Shown: positions 1 to 6,571 of the stretch, in pieces
Layout: each line of letters begins with the position of its first letter
Numbering within the stretch: position 1 is the stretch's first letter
Source of the DNA: an uncultured Eubacteriales bacterium
Lineage (GTDB): Bacteria; Bacillota; Clostridia; Lachnospirales; Lachnospiraceae
Assembly: GCA_900313765.1 (NCBI GenBank)
Contig: OMSN01000095.1
Span: forward strand, 1 to 11,701
Direction of reading: 5' to 3'
Length of the DNA stretch: 11,701 nt
Program-made: the position numbers and the translations under genes
The notes under the pieces: model-generated
Databases searched by the model: none
Told to the model about the DNA's origin: nothing
The model's input: the letters and a program-made list of their open reading frames with translations, nothing else

Positions 1-497
1 GTCTTGGCATTCAGAAGATCCCAGAATTCCCCCTGGGCGATCATGGCGATCTGCTTGAACTGTTTGTCATCGATGCCAAGCAGGTTCCTGAGCGCAGTAT
101 TGACTTTCGTCAGCCCTTCCACAGGGGGCTTTCCCTCTTCATAGAGGACCGCCTTCTCATCTTCCTGAATGACACCGCTGCCTCTGAGTTTTTTTCTCTC
201 ATAAGACGGCTGTCTCCAGACATGATACTGTCTCCCCTGATGGGAGAAATAAAAATCCACGAAGCTTGGCGTGTTATCCCTGGCGTATTCACTTCGAAGA
301 TTCTTCGTATCCCGGTAGCTGCCGCTGGTCTTTCCGAACAGAGCAAAACAGATCGCATCAAAGATCGTCGTCTTCCCCGCCCCGGTATCGCCGGATATCA
401 GAAACAACCCCTTCTCCTCAAACTGTGTGAAATTGATCTCCGGCATCGTGTCTGCATACGGGCCGAAGGCACTTATGATCAGTTTAATCGGTCTCAT
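1..497 (-). CDS. sbcC: Exonuclease subunit SbcC, N-terminal part (runs off left edge)
   Basis: This is the ATPase subunit of the SbcCD (Mre11-Rad50-like) complex, which processes hairpins and protein-blocked or broken DNA ends. Only the first 165 residues lie in the window. I read them from the ATG at 497..495. The protein opens with MRPIKLIISAFGPY, typical of SbcC, followed by a Walker A loop GDTGAGKTT at residues 36-44. The Q-loop region IAMIAQGEF lies near residues 150-158. The coiled coil, zinc hook and C-terminal ATPase half would lie beyond the left edge. The start codon sits inside the last codons of sbcD (14-base overlap). GGGAG lies 6 bases upstream, with a further AAGGAGG behind it, which points to coupled translation with sbcD. 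The frame is open to the edge with no defect visible. Confidence 0.95.
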   Translation of the reverse strand, partial: MRPIKLIISAFGPYADTMPEINFTQFEEKGLFLISGDTGAGKTTIFDAICFALFGKTSGSYRDTKNLRSEYARDNTPSFVDFYFSHQGRQYHVWRQPSYERKKLRGSGVIQEDEKAVLYEEGKPPVEGLTKVNTALRNLLGIDDKQFKQIAMIAQGEFWDLLNAK

Positions 498-1641
498 CGA
501 TAACTCCCGCCTCCTTTGCCGCCTGCCGCATGATCTCCATCTCCTCGGCGCTGATATCATTTCCATACATCTGCAGGTAGAAGTCAGAGATCAGATCTGA
601 AAATGAACGGTGGTTCGCCGGACCGGACAGATCCACCTGTTCGATCTGCCGTGTATACGAATTATCGTAATCGATCTTTACCGTACAGGGGTAAACCTGC
701 TGAAAGATCTGCATCACGTCATTGATGAGGTCTTCATCTGTGAGTGTCGCGTATATAAAATCTCCCGGCGATTCCACATTCTCCGGAGAGAGCAGAGCCT
801 TCATGGGGCCTCTGATGTGCCGAAGATCCCGCATCGGATGAAGCGGAACCAGTTCCACCTTCACATCCCCCTTTGCACCAAGGGTGATAACCGGAACAGA
901 TTTTGTGTTCATGGCCTCACTGAGGGAATATTTCAGAAGCGATCCACAGTATCGGACCGTCTCTCTTCCAACTTTCTGTGGAGAGTGAATGTGCCCCAGA
1001 GCTGCATAGTCAAAGGCATCAAAACAGCCGGAACCGATCTTTTCAACCAGGCCGACATTCTGCACCGCTATCCCTTCCGATCCTGCAAGTTCCGGATCAG
1101 CGCTGCTCCCGGCAACAAACTGATGCGCGACGAGAACATTTCGTCCTGAAGGATCAATATCAGCATGTGCAAGGATCGCCCGGACCGCGTCCTCATAGGA
1201 TTCTATCTTCTCGTCCGGATAAAAATGTCTCACCTGCGACGCTTTAACAAAAGGCAGCATCCAGATGCACACTTCGCCGAATGCGTCCCTGACGGTTCTT
1301 CCATGCAGCGTGCCGTCGAACACCGATGATATAAAGATTCCGTTCTCCTCGAACAGACTGCTCCCGTAATTCAGACGTTCATCCGAATCATGGTTGCCGC
1401 TGATCATGAAAACCTGCACTTTCCTCTCTGCAAGCGCAGACAGAAATCCATCCAGCAGCCTTGTCGCAGCCTCGCTCGGAATCGCCTTATCATAGACGTC
1501 ACCGGCGATCAGCACCCCGTCAGCCTTCTGCTCCTGTGCGATCCTCAGAACCTGTTCCAGTGCGTATTCCTGATCTTTGATCAGATCAAACTCCCCCAGA
1601 GATTTCCCCAGGTGCAGATCTCCCAGATGTAGTAGTTTCAA
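484..1641 (-). CDS. sbcD: Exonuclease subunit SbcD (calcineurin-like phosphoesterase)
   Basis: This is the nuclease subunit of SbcCD, a Mre11-family metallophosphoesterase that cuts DNA ends in partnership with the SbcC ATPase. I chose a TTG start at 1641..1639 because a perfect AGGAGG lies at 1651-1656, 9 bases upstream, and the product then begins MKLLHLGDLHLGK as the family does. A GTG nine codons further upstream lacks a comparable site. The product is 385 residues, close to the usual SbcD length. The metal-binding motifs are all present: D8 and H10 (GDLHLGK), D48 (GDVYD), N83-H84-D85 (SGNHD), H173 (VAHQ), and H217 and H219 (GHIH). The C-terminal capping region follows. The gene overlaps sbcC by 14 bases, so the two subunits are made together. 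A tRNA terminator lies upstream at 1752-1779, so sbcDC needs its own promoter. Confidence 0.95.
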   Translation of the reverse strand: MKLLHLGDLHLGKSLGEFDLIKDQEYALEQVLRIAQEQKADGVLIAGDVYDKAIPSEAATRLLDGFLSALAERKVQVFMISGNHDSDERLNYGSSLFEENGIFISSVFDGTLHGRTVRDAFGEVCIWMLPFVKASQVRHFYPDEKIESYEDAVRAILAHADIDPSGRNVLVAHQFVAGSSADPELAGSEGIAVQNVGLVEKIGSGCFDAFDYAALGHIHSPQKVGRETVRYCGSLLKYSLSEAMNTKSVPVITLGAKGDVKVELVPLHPMRDLRHIRGPMKALLSPENVESPGDFIYATLTDEDLINDVMQIFQQVYPCTVKIDYDNSYTRQIEQVDLSGPANHRSFSDLISDFYLQMYGNDISAEEMEIMRQAAKEAGVIDETD

Positions 1642-1685
1642 TTCACTTATCCTCCTGAAACCGTTCACTCTGCTGCCTTAGCGGC

Positions 1686-1713
1686 AGATTACCGTCTGCT
1701 GCCAGTGTATCAA
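1686..1713 (-). promoter_or_regulatory. Weak candidate promoter for sbcDC
   Basis: Between the terminator at 1752-1779 and sbcD, the minus strand reads TTGATA (1708-1713), a 16-base spacer, then TAATCT (1686-1691). The -35 is good and the -10 is poor. It is offered only because sbcDC lies downstream of a strong terminator and must start somewhere in this gap. The same gap also carries GGCAGCAGA twice on the minus strand, with a small hairpin (GCAGA/TCTGC) after the first copy. No regulator is suggested. Confidence 0.3.
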
Positions 1714-1751
1714 ATCCGGCCCCGTTATGGTACGCTGAACCGAAACAATGC

Positions 1752-1779
1752 AAAAAACCGGGAGATATCTCCCGGTTTT
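1752..1779 (-). terminator. Rho-independent terminator after tRNA-Thr
   Basis: A perfect palindrome spans 1754-1779: its GC-rich stem CCGGGAGAT/ATCTCCCGG is flanked by AAAA and TTTT. On the minus strand it ends in TTTTTT (complement of the A run at 1752-1757). It lies about 35 bases past the 3' end of the tRNA and upstream of sbcD, so it separates the tRNA (and any secG read-through) from sbcDC. The plus-strand reading has only four Ts, so minus-strand function is favoured. Confidence 0.85.
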
Positions 1780-1813
1780 CAGCAGACTATATTGTGTTCA
1801 TGCAATAAAAAAA

Positions 1814-1886
1814 AGCTGCTGACCAGAATCGAACTGGTGACCTCCACATTACCAATGTGACGCTCTACCGACTGAGCCACAGCAGC
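1814..1886 (-). tRNA. tRNA-Thr (anticodon GGU)
   Basis: The minus-strand sequence folds into a complete 73-base cloverleaf. The 7-bp acceptor stem GCTGCTG/CAGCAGC is perfect. The D arm is GCTC...GAGC. The anticodon stem is TCACA/TGTGG with loop TTGGTAA, giving anticodon GGT (reads ACC and ACU). The variable loop is AGGTC. The T arm is ACCAG-TTCGATT-CTGGT. The discriminator base is T and CCA is not encoded. A run of seven Ts follows directly on the minus strand. The gene has its own near-consensus promoter at 1914-1942 and a terminator at 1752-1779. Confidence 0.97.
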
Positions 1887-1913
1887 TTATTGACAGTTTT
1901 GTCAACGACACGG

Positions 1914-1942
1914 ATTCTATCACAGTGTAGAACCCGTGTCAA
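1914..1942 (-). promoter_or_regulatory. Sigma-A-type promoter of tRNA-Thr, inside an inverted repeat
   Basis: On the minus strand TTGACA (1937-1942) is followed by a 17-base spacer and TAGAAT (1914-1919), a near-consensus vegetative promoter about 28 bases upstream of the mature tRNA. It starts 15 bases after the secG stop codon. Both boxes fall within the arms of a 13-bp inverted repeat at 1907-1919 and 1928-1940 (one G-T wobble on the minus strand). A second small repeat, TTGACA/TGTCAA with a 4-base gap, lies at 1890-1905 in the leader. Confidence 0.8.
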
Positions 1943-1956
1943 TTGTTTTTTGGAAT

Positions 1957-2322
1957 TCAGGCTTCCGTTTCTGCAACAGCCTGCTCCGCTTCGGTCGCAG
2001 CGGCCACAGCCTCTGTCTCAACGCTCTGAGCAGATGCATTCTCAGTCATGGCCTCAGTCTGTGCCGTTACAGGAGTCGTGGTGGAAGTCTTCTTATCCGG
2101 GATCATGTTCAGCGCAAGCGCGATCAGAAGGAACGCAGCCGCAAGAATCTTTGTGATCTTGACCATATTTCCTTCCATGGATCTGCTCTTGTTCTTGCCC
2201 CAGTAGGAATCACCGATACCACCGATGGAACCAAGTCCCGCAGACTTTCCTTCCTGCATCAGAACTATAACAGCCAGTGCTACACACACTGCCAGAAAGA
2301 TAATTGTCAGAAAGATCTTCAT
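1957..2322 (-). CDS. secG: Protein translocase subunit SecG with an acidic low-complexity tail
   Basis: This is a small membrane subunit of the SecYEG channel that assists SecA-driven protein export. The first helix spans about residues 1-21, followed by the family loop LMQEGKSAGLGSIGG. The second helix lies at about 53-74 (VKITKILAAAFLLIALALNM). Most SecG proteins end soon after that. This one continues to 121 residues with a tail (about 75-121) made almost wholly of Ala, Thr, Glu, Ser, Val and Gln. The ATG at 2322 is preceded by AAGGAG about 11 bases upstream. A candidate promoter lies at 2380-2409. No conventional terminator follows, and the tRNA-Thr promoter begins 15 bases after the stop, so read-through into the tRNA is likely. 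The identification rests on helix topology and the QEGKSAGLG motif. Confidence 0.93.
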   Translation of the reverse strand: MKIFLTIIFLAVCVALAVIVLMQEGKSAGLGSIGGIGDSYWGKNKSRSMEGNMVKITKILAAAFLLIALALNMIPDKKTSTTTPVTAQTEAMTENASAQSVETEAVAAATEAEQAVAETEA

Positions 2323-2379
2323 AACCTCTATTACTCCTTATCCATGTCAAATAAATGCCGGACGTGCGGCACAAATGAC

Positions 2380-2409
2380 ATATTAGCACAGGTCAGAGGG
2401 CACATTCAA
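2380..2409 (-). promoter_or_regulatory. Candidate promoter of secG
   Basis: On the minus strand TTGAAT (2404-2409), an 18-base spacer and TAATAT (2380-2385) lie about 60 bases upstream of the secG start, in the 139-base gap after rlmB. Both boxes are imperfect. The leader would contain a small hairpin TGCCG/CGGCA followed by TTTATTT, too weak to call a terminator. No terminator is visible after rlmB, so secG may also be reached by read-through. Confidence 0.4.
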
Positions 2410-2461
2410 GCATATTTTACGCCTGTAGCGCTTCTTTATGCGGTTTCTGCTGAATATTCCT

Positions 2462-3220
2462 CTATTTCTTCATTCTCTGCCGTACGATCTCGTACGCGAG
2501 GACGCCTGCAGCCACGGATGCATTCAGAGAGTCTATATCTCCCTTCATCGGGATGGAAGCGATGAAGTCGCATTTCTCCTTCACCAATCTTCCGACACCG
2601 CTGCCTTCAGCTCCGATCACCACGCCGATGGGGCCGGTCAGGTTCAGATCGTACATAATCTCTCCGTCCATATCCGCGCACACGAACCAGAGACCCTCTT
2701 TCTTCAGTTCTTCGATCGTCTGGGCCATATTGTTCACGCGGGCGACCGGAGTATAATGGATCGCACCCGCGCTGGCCTTCGCGACAGTGGCAGTCAGGCC
2801 GACAGCCCTGCGCTTCGGTATGATGACTCCGTGTGCTCCGCACAGATTGGCGGTACGGATAATGGCGCCCAGATTGTGAGGATCCGAGATCTCGTCCAGC
2901 AGGAATATGAAAGGTGCTTCTCCCTTATCCTGTGCCTTTTTCAGAATGTCCTCCACCTCGGCATACTCATAGGCTGCAATCTGCGCGATCACACCCTGAT
3001 GCCTTCCGGTCTCTGACATCTGGTCCAGCCGGTCCTTCTGCACATAGTCAACCAGCGCATCCGCCTTCTTTGCCCGGCGGATCAGGTCCATCACCGGACC
3101 GTCCTTCAGGCCATCCTGCACAAAGAGCCGGTCTATGGTCTTGCCGGCACGGAATGCTTCACGGACTGCATTGCGGCCTTCTATCATGGACACGTTATTC
3201 TCTGCTGTCTCTAATCCCAT
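2462..3220 (-). CDS. rlmB: 23S rRNA 2'-O-ribose methyltransferase, TrmH/RlmB family
   Basis: This is a SPOUT-class methyltransferase that transfers a methyl group from S-adenosylmethionine to a ribose 2'-hydroxyl. In RlmB the target is G2251 of 23S rRNA (E. coli numbering). The exact target here is inferred. I placed the start at the ATG at 3220..3218, six bases after the mrnC stop, giving 252 residues. A longer in-frame version to 3298 would overlap mrnC by 73 bases. An N-terminal RNA-binding domain (about 12-85, starting IEGRNAVREAFR) precedes the SPOUT domain. All three SPOUT motifs are clear: SDPHNLGAIIRTA (112-124), GAEGSGV (203-209) and IPMKGDIDSLNASVAAGV (223-240). It follows cysS and mrnC, the standard Firmicutes order. 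Confidence 0.93.
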   Translation of the reverse strand: MGLETAENNVSMIEGRNAVREAFRAGKTIDRLFVQDGLKDGPVMDLIRRAKKADALVDYVQKDRLDQMSETGRHQGVIAQIAAYEYAEVEDILKKAQDKGEAPFIFLLDEISDPHNLGAIIRTANLCGAHGVIIPKRRAVGLTATVAKASAGAIHYTPVARVNNMAQTIEELKKEGLWFVCADMDGEIMYDLNLTGPIGVVIGAEGSGVGRLVKEKCDFIASIPMKGDIDSLNASVAAGVLAYEIVRQRMKK

Positions 3221-3225
3221 TCCTG

Positions 3226-3693
3226 TTATCCTATCTCTCCCATCAGTTCCAGGAGTCTGCTGTACTGCCTTTCCAGATACAGATATCCGATCAGGCATTC
3301 GAATCCGGTTGCTTCCAGATATTCACTGCGGTCCGCATTCTTGGCTGTATGACCCGGATTGGCATTTCTGCCTCTCCGATAGATCGACATCTCTCGATCA
3401 GTCAGTTTTGTCCGGATCTCTTCCATCCGTTTCGCCTGCGATCTTGCATTGACGATAGAAGAAGCCTTCCGGTGCAGTTTGTCCGTCTGCATGTTGGCAC
3501 GCTTGAGCAGCGCATATCTCACCACCAGATCACAGACCGTATCCCCGATCCAGGCAAGAGTCAGCGGAGAATACTGCGACCAGTCCCTCTGCGGCAGATC
3601 CAGTACCCTGTCCATGAGAGACGCAAGATCCGTCTCCTGACATATCAGCCCATCCGGCCCCTCATAACTGTCCTTTTTCAGGCTCTCTTCCAC
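3226..3693 (-). CDS. mrnC: Mini-ribonuclease 3 (23S rRNA maturation)
   Basis: This is an RNase III catalytic domain without a double-stranded-RNA-binding domain. In Bacillus the family trims the ends of 23S precursor RNA. The 155 residues include the first catalytic helix (TLAWIGDTVCDLVVRYAL, with D51), the basic segment YRRGRNANPGHTAKNA (105-120) and the second helix ATGFECLIGYLYLE (128-141, with E132). This matches the MrnC pattern and length. The start is GTG at 3693..3691, preceded 7 bases upstream by GGGAGG, which lies inside the last codons of cysS. The genes overlap by 16 bases. The first ~35 residues are a somewhat long lead-in, so a later start cannot be excluded. It sits beside rlmB, so two 23S rRNA functions are co-expressed. 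Confidence 0.94.
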   Translation of the reverse strand: MEESLKKDSYEGPDGLICQETDLASLMDRVLDLPQRDWSQYSPLTLAWIGDTVCDLVVRYALLKRANMQTDKLHRKASSIVNARSQAKRMEEIRTKLTDREMSIYRRGRNANPGHTAKNADRSEYLEATGFECLIGYLYLERQYSRLLELMGEIG

Positions 3694-5084
3694 TTGACGC
3701 CCTCCCTGGTGTCAAGCAGGGTGATTCCCATACCTGCCAGCTGGTCACGGATCTCATCCGCTCTTGCGAAATTCTTCGCCTTTCTGGCAGCCTGCCGCTC
3801 TTCGATCAGAGCCTCGATGTCAGAATCCAGAACCTCTGCCTTCTTCTCAAACTTCATGCCCAGAATATCCCCGAGCATCAGGATCTCGTCCTTGACCGCC
3901 TGTGCGAATGCCTTCGAGCTGTCCGCGCTCACTTCGCTGTTGGCGAAACGTACCAGGTCAAAGACTGCCGCAAATGCATCTGCCGTGTTGATGTCATCAT
4001 CCATGGCTGCGTCAAACTGCTGCGTGAAGCCGTCCAGTTCTTTCGCCTTCCCGGCCTCTGCCTCGCTCATCTCTTCCGTCTTCGCATTCTGGATCAGGAA
4101 GTTCAGGTTGTCGACCGCATTGCAGATTCTCTCATAGGAAGATTTCGCGCTCTCCATCAGGTCATGGGAGAAGTTCAGCGGGCTTCTGTAGTGTGCGCTC
4201 AGCATGAACATGCGCAGGATCTGCAGGTCATAATGCTTCTCGATCTCACGGACCGTGAAGAAATTGCCCAGAGACTTGGACATCTTGCGGTTGTCAATAT
4301 TCAGGAATGCATTGTGCAGCCAGTAGTTCGCAAACGGAACACCGTTGCAGCACTCGGACTGTGCGATCTCATTCTCATGGTGCGGGAAGACCAGATCCTC
4401 GCCGCCTGCATGGATATCGATGGTCGCTCCGAGATAATGCTTCGCCATGACAGAGCACTCAATGTGCCAGCCCGGTCTGCCGTCGCTCCAGGGAGACTCC
4501 CAGTAAGGCTCTCCTTCCTTCTTCGGCTTCCACAGGACGAAATCGAGCGGATCTTCCTTCTCGTCTTCACCTGTGACCAGCAGGCTTCTTCCGCCTGAGC
4601 GAAGATCATCCAGGTTCTTATGGGAAAGCTTGCCGTACTCCTTGAACTTTCTGGTGCGGAAATAAACCGTCCCGTTCTTCTCGTAGGCATATCCCTTCTC
4701 AATCAGGTCAGAGATCATCCCGATCATTCCGCCGATCTCCTGAGTCGCCCTCGGATGGGTGGATGCAGGGCGCACATTCATGTGCTCCATATCCTGCTTG
4801 CACTCTTTGATATAGCGCTCTGCGACTTCCTGCGCGGAGATCCCTTCCTCGATGGACTTCTTGATGATCTTGTCGTCCACGTCAGTAAAATTGGATACGT
4901 AGTTGACCTCATATCCCTTGTGCTCCAGATAGCGGCGCAGGGTGTCAAACACGATCATCGGACGCGCATTGCCGATATGGATGAAATCATATACCGTAGG
5001 TCCGCAGACATAGATGGAAACCTTACCCGGTACGATCGGTACAAACTCTTCCTTCTTCTTATTTAACGTATTGTAGAACAGCAT
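3678..5084 (-). CDS. cysS: Cysteine-tRNA ligase
   Basis: This is a class I aminoacyl-tRNA synthetase that charges tRNA-Cys. Its 468 residues match the usual length of about 460. The HIGH signature appears as HIGN (36-39) within [21 protein letters not shown] is at 267-271. The four zinc ligands that select cysteine are C27, C210 (WHIECS), H235 and E239 ([12 protein letters not shown]). The DALR-like helical domain and C-terminal domain follow to the end. The ATG at 5084 is preceded 8 bases upstream by AAGGAG. The last codons carry the ribosome binding site and GTG start of mrnC. No T-box leader fits in the 66-base gap upstream. A candidate promoter is listed there. Confidence 0.98.
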   Translation of the reverse strand: MLFYNTLNKKKEEFVPIVPGKVSIYVCGPTVYDFIHIGNARPMIVFDTLRRYLEHKGYEVNYVSNFTDVDDKIIKKSIEEGISAQEVAERYIKECKQDMEHMNVRPASTHPRATQEIGGMIGMISDLIEKGYAYEKNGTVYFRTRKFKEYGKLSHKNLDDLRSGGRSLLVTGEDEKEDPLDFVLWKPKKEGEPYWESPWSDGRPGWHIECSVMAKHYLGATIDIHAGGEDLVFPHHENEIAQSECCNGVPFANYWLHNAFLNIDNRKMSKSLGNFFTVREIEKHYDLQILRMFMLSAHYRSPLNFSHDLMESAKSSYERICNAVDNLNFLIQNAKTEEMSEAEAGKAKELDGFTQQFDAAMDDDINTADAFAAVFDLVRFANSEVSADSSKAFAQAVKDEILMLGDILGMKFEKKAEVLDSDIEALIEERQAARKAKNFARADEIRDQLAGMGITLLDTREGVKWKRA

Positions 5085-5125
5085 GGCACATTCTCCTTTT
5101 TCTGCCTGTGTGTCAATCTTCTACA

Positions 5126-5154
5126 AGTTTATGCACGGTCAGCGTATTTGTCAA
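5126..5154 (-). promoter_or_regulatory. Candidate promoter of the cysS-mrnC-rlmB unit
   Basis: On the minus strand TTGACA (5149-5154) overlaps the ispF stop codon. A 17-base spacer leads to TAAACT (5126-5131). The -35 is consensus, the -10 matches four of six bases, and the spacing is ideal. Transcription would begin about 35 bases before the cysS ATG, leaving no room for a riboswitch or T-box. A second TTGACA at 5111-5116 has no matching -10. Confidence 0.55.
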
Positions 5155-5693
5155 ACCTGCTTTGCGCATCCGGGGCATGCTGCGCAGCCCTCCTGCATCT
5201 TCATGTCCGCAATCGCGTCACGGAGGTCTTCCAGCGCACAGGTCGCCTGGGCAGCGATCCCTTCCCCGCGTCCGGTAAAGCCAAGGCCTTCTTCCGTCGT
5301 TGCCTTGATCGAAACCCTGTCCACATCGATATGCAGCGCATCCGCCACATTCTGCCGCATCTGCGGCAGATGCGGCATCATCTTCGGCCTCTGGGCTATG
5401 ATGATCGAATCAATATTCCCAACCACATAGTTATGCTCGTCCAGCAGTTCACCGACCTTCTCAAGGAGCGTGATGCTCGAGATCCCTTCATACCGGGGAT
5501 CGGTATCCGGGAAATGCTGCCCGATGTCACCCAGCGCCGCTGCGCCGAGCAGCGCGTCCATGATCGCATGGACGATCACGTCCGCATCCGAATGCCCCAG
5601 CAGTCCCTTCTCATACGGTATCTCCACCCCGCCCAGGATCAGTTTTCTCCCCTCAGCGAACTTGTGTACATCATATCCGATTCCGACTCTCAT
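5151..5693 (-). CDS. ispF: 2-C-methyl-D-erythritol 2,4-cyclodiphosphate synthase
   Basis: This enzyme catalyses the fifth step of the non-mevalonate (MEP) isoprenoid pathway. It cyclises CDP-methylerythritol phosphate and releases CMP. The signature GYDVHKF at residues 6-12 supplies metal ligands D8 and H10, and H42 completes the site. LLGHSDADV (31-39) and [20 protein letters not shown] (131-150) are the other family blocks. The product is 180 residues, about 20 longer than most IspF proteins. The extra tail holds three cysteines, C170, C173 and C176, spaced CxxCxxC. The ATG overlaps the stop of the preceding Uma2 gene (ATGA), with GGAG 5 bases upstream, so the two are probably translationally coupled. 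ispD is not in the window. Confidence 0.96.
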   Translation of the reverse strand: MRVGIGYDVHKFAEGRKLILGGVEIPYEKGLLGHSDADVIVHAIMDALLGAAALGDIGQHFPDTDPRYEGISSITLLEKVGELLDEHNYVVGNIDSIIIAQRPKMMPHLPQMRQNVADALHIDVDRVSIKATTEEGLGFTGRGEGIAAQATCALEDLRDAIADMKMQEGCAACPGCAKQV

Positions 5694-6433
5694 TCTGTCT
5701 CCATGCCCTCCTCATACAGATATGCGATCTCTTCACTTATTTCAGAGAAGTCAACTGTCAGATCCCCATCCCAGATTCCGACCGGAATCCGGTCCTCAAA
5801 GCCGAAGATCGCCGGATAGTTCTCATGCGCAAAGTCATATATGATAACCTGCCTCTTCTGCGGATCTATGATCCAGTACTCCCTGACGCCTGCGTGTTCA
5901 TACTTCTGAGTCTTAAGGATCAGATCCTTCTTCCTGGACGAAGGGGAGACGATCTCAATCGCCAGATCGGGCGCTCCATAGATACCGCGCATCCGGATCT
6001 TCTCCCGCCTGCAGATAACCAGCAGATCAGGCTCCACCATGGTCCGGTTGTCACAGTCCAGCTGCACATCAAACGGAGACAGGAAGACTTTGCATGTCCC
6101 CTTCTTATTTCGCACATAACCTGCGAAGATCAGATACAGCAGTCCGATCAGTTCCTGATGTACCCCGCTGGGGGCGGCCATGTCATAGAAGACCCCGTCT
6201 ATCAGTTCCACCCGTTTCTCATCCGGCAGTGCATAGTAATCATCAAGCGTATAGGTTCCCTGTCTGTCCCAGGCATCCCCGCCCTTCGCCCGGTAAGAAG
6301 TTTCTTCCCTGAGAGCAGAGGTCTCCTGCGCCTCTCCTTCCGGCCAGAGCACTGCCTCAATACACTGAAGCGTATCGTACCTGGGCGAGCGCGTTGCTCC
6401 TCCCAGAACTTTCTGAAGCGTGCCGATCGGCAC
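5690..6433 (-). CDS. Uma2-family PD-(D/E)XK nuclease with N-terminal helix-turn-helix; 5' end doubtful
   Basis: Residues about 60-247 (numbered from the GTG at 6433) form a Uma2 (DUF820) domain with the PD-(D/E)XK nuclease fold. Visible features are [10 protein letters not shown] (61-70), [11 protein letters not shown] (75-85), VEPDLLVI (133-140, with D136), [13 protein letters not shown] (154-166, with E160), and a lysine-containing helix [17 protein letters not shown] (174-190). The natural substrate of the family is largely unknown. The N-terminus is the second half of an HTH domain ([22 protein letters not shown]). The missing half is encoded directly upstream in the same frame (KELGYTNEQLSQLSG at 6434-6478). 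However, I find no ATG, GTG or TTG in that frame back to the lon stop, and the GTG has no well-placed ribosome site. A one-base frameshift near 6476-6481 would join an ATG (6483 or 6498). Real decay, an unusual start, or a sequence error are all possible. Confidence 0.85.
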   Translation of the reverse strand: MPIGTLQKVLGGATRSPRYDTLQCIEAVLWPEGEAQETSALREETSYRAKGGDAWDRQGTYTLDDYYALPDEKRVELIDGVFYDMAAPSGVHQELIGLLYLIFAGYVRNKKGTCKVFLSPFDVQLDCDNRTMVEPDLLVICRREKIRMRGIYGAPDLAIEIVSPSSRKKDLILKTQKYEHAGVREYWIIDPQKRQVIIYDFAHENYPAIFGFEDRIPVGIWDGDLTVDFSEISEEIAYLYEEGMETE

Positions 6434-6508
6434 TCCTGACAGCTGTGACAGCTGCTCATTGGTATATCCCAGCTCCTTCCCATGCGTAATCCGAACATGG
6501 CTTCGGAA

Positions 6509-6560
6509 TAAAAAACAGATCCATATATGGTTATTGCGATTGAACCATATATGGATCTGT
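6509..6560 (-). terminator. Rho-independent terminator of lon
   Basis: An 18-bp perfect inverted repeat (arms 6515-6532 and 6543-6560, 10-base loop) begins 11 bases after the lon stop. On the minus strand it ends in a run of six Ts (complement of 6510-6515). Each arm contains the 10-bp palindrome CCATATATGG (6521-6530 and 6545-6554). The stem is AT-rich but long and unbroken. Confidence 0.85.
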
Positions 6561-6567
6561 CTGTCAA
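6539..6567 (-). promoter_or_regulatory. Candidate promoter and operator for the Uma2-ispF unit
   Basis: On the minus strand TTGACA (6562-6567) is followed by a 17-base spacer and TTCAAT (6539-6544), which matches four of six -10 bases. The spacer contains one CCATATATGG palindrome, and the second copy (6521-6530) would lie just past the start site. This layout would suit a repressor. The promoter overlaps the lon terminator. Without it, Uma2-ispF would depend on read-through of that terminator. Confidence 0.35.
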
Positions 6568-6571
6568 GTTC

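Noticed and set aside
2481..2500. A small palindrome (CGTACGA/TCGTACG) near the 3' end of rlmB
   Set aside because: The arms are only 7 bp and lie within conserved coding sequence (AYEIVRQR). There is no T run and no reason to give it a function.
3221..3298. A 26-residue longer N-terminus for rlmB
   Set aside because: It would overlap mrnC by 73 bases. The ATG at 3220 lies just after the mrnC stop and gives the normal family start.
2914..4137. A 407-codon plus-strand open frame across rlmB, mrnC and cysS
   Set aside because: It crosses three well-supported minus-strand genes, has a low-complexity translation and shows no family resemblance.
5085..5150. A T-box or other riboswitch upstream of cysS
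   Set aside because: The gap is only 66 bases, with no T-box bulge sequence or antiterminator stem. A simple promoter explains it.
6515..6560. The inverted repeat as transposon ends or a MITE
   Set aside because: It has a 10-base loop, sits directly after lon and is followed by a T run, all as expected for a terminator. No target-site duplication was seen.
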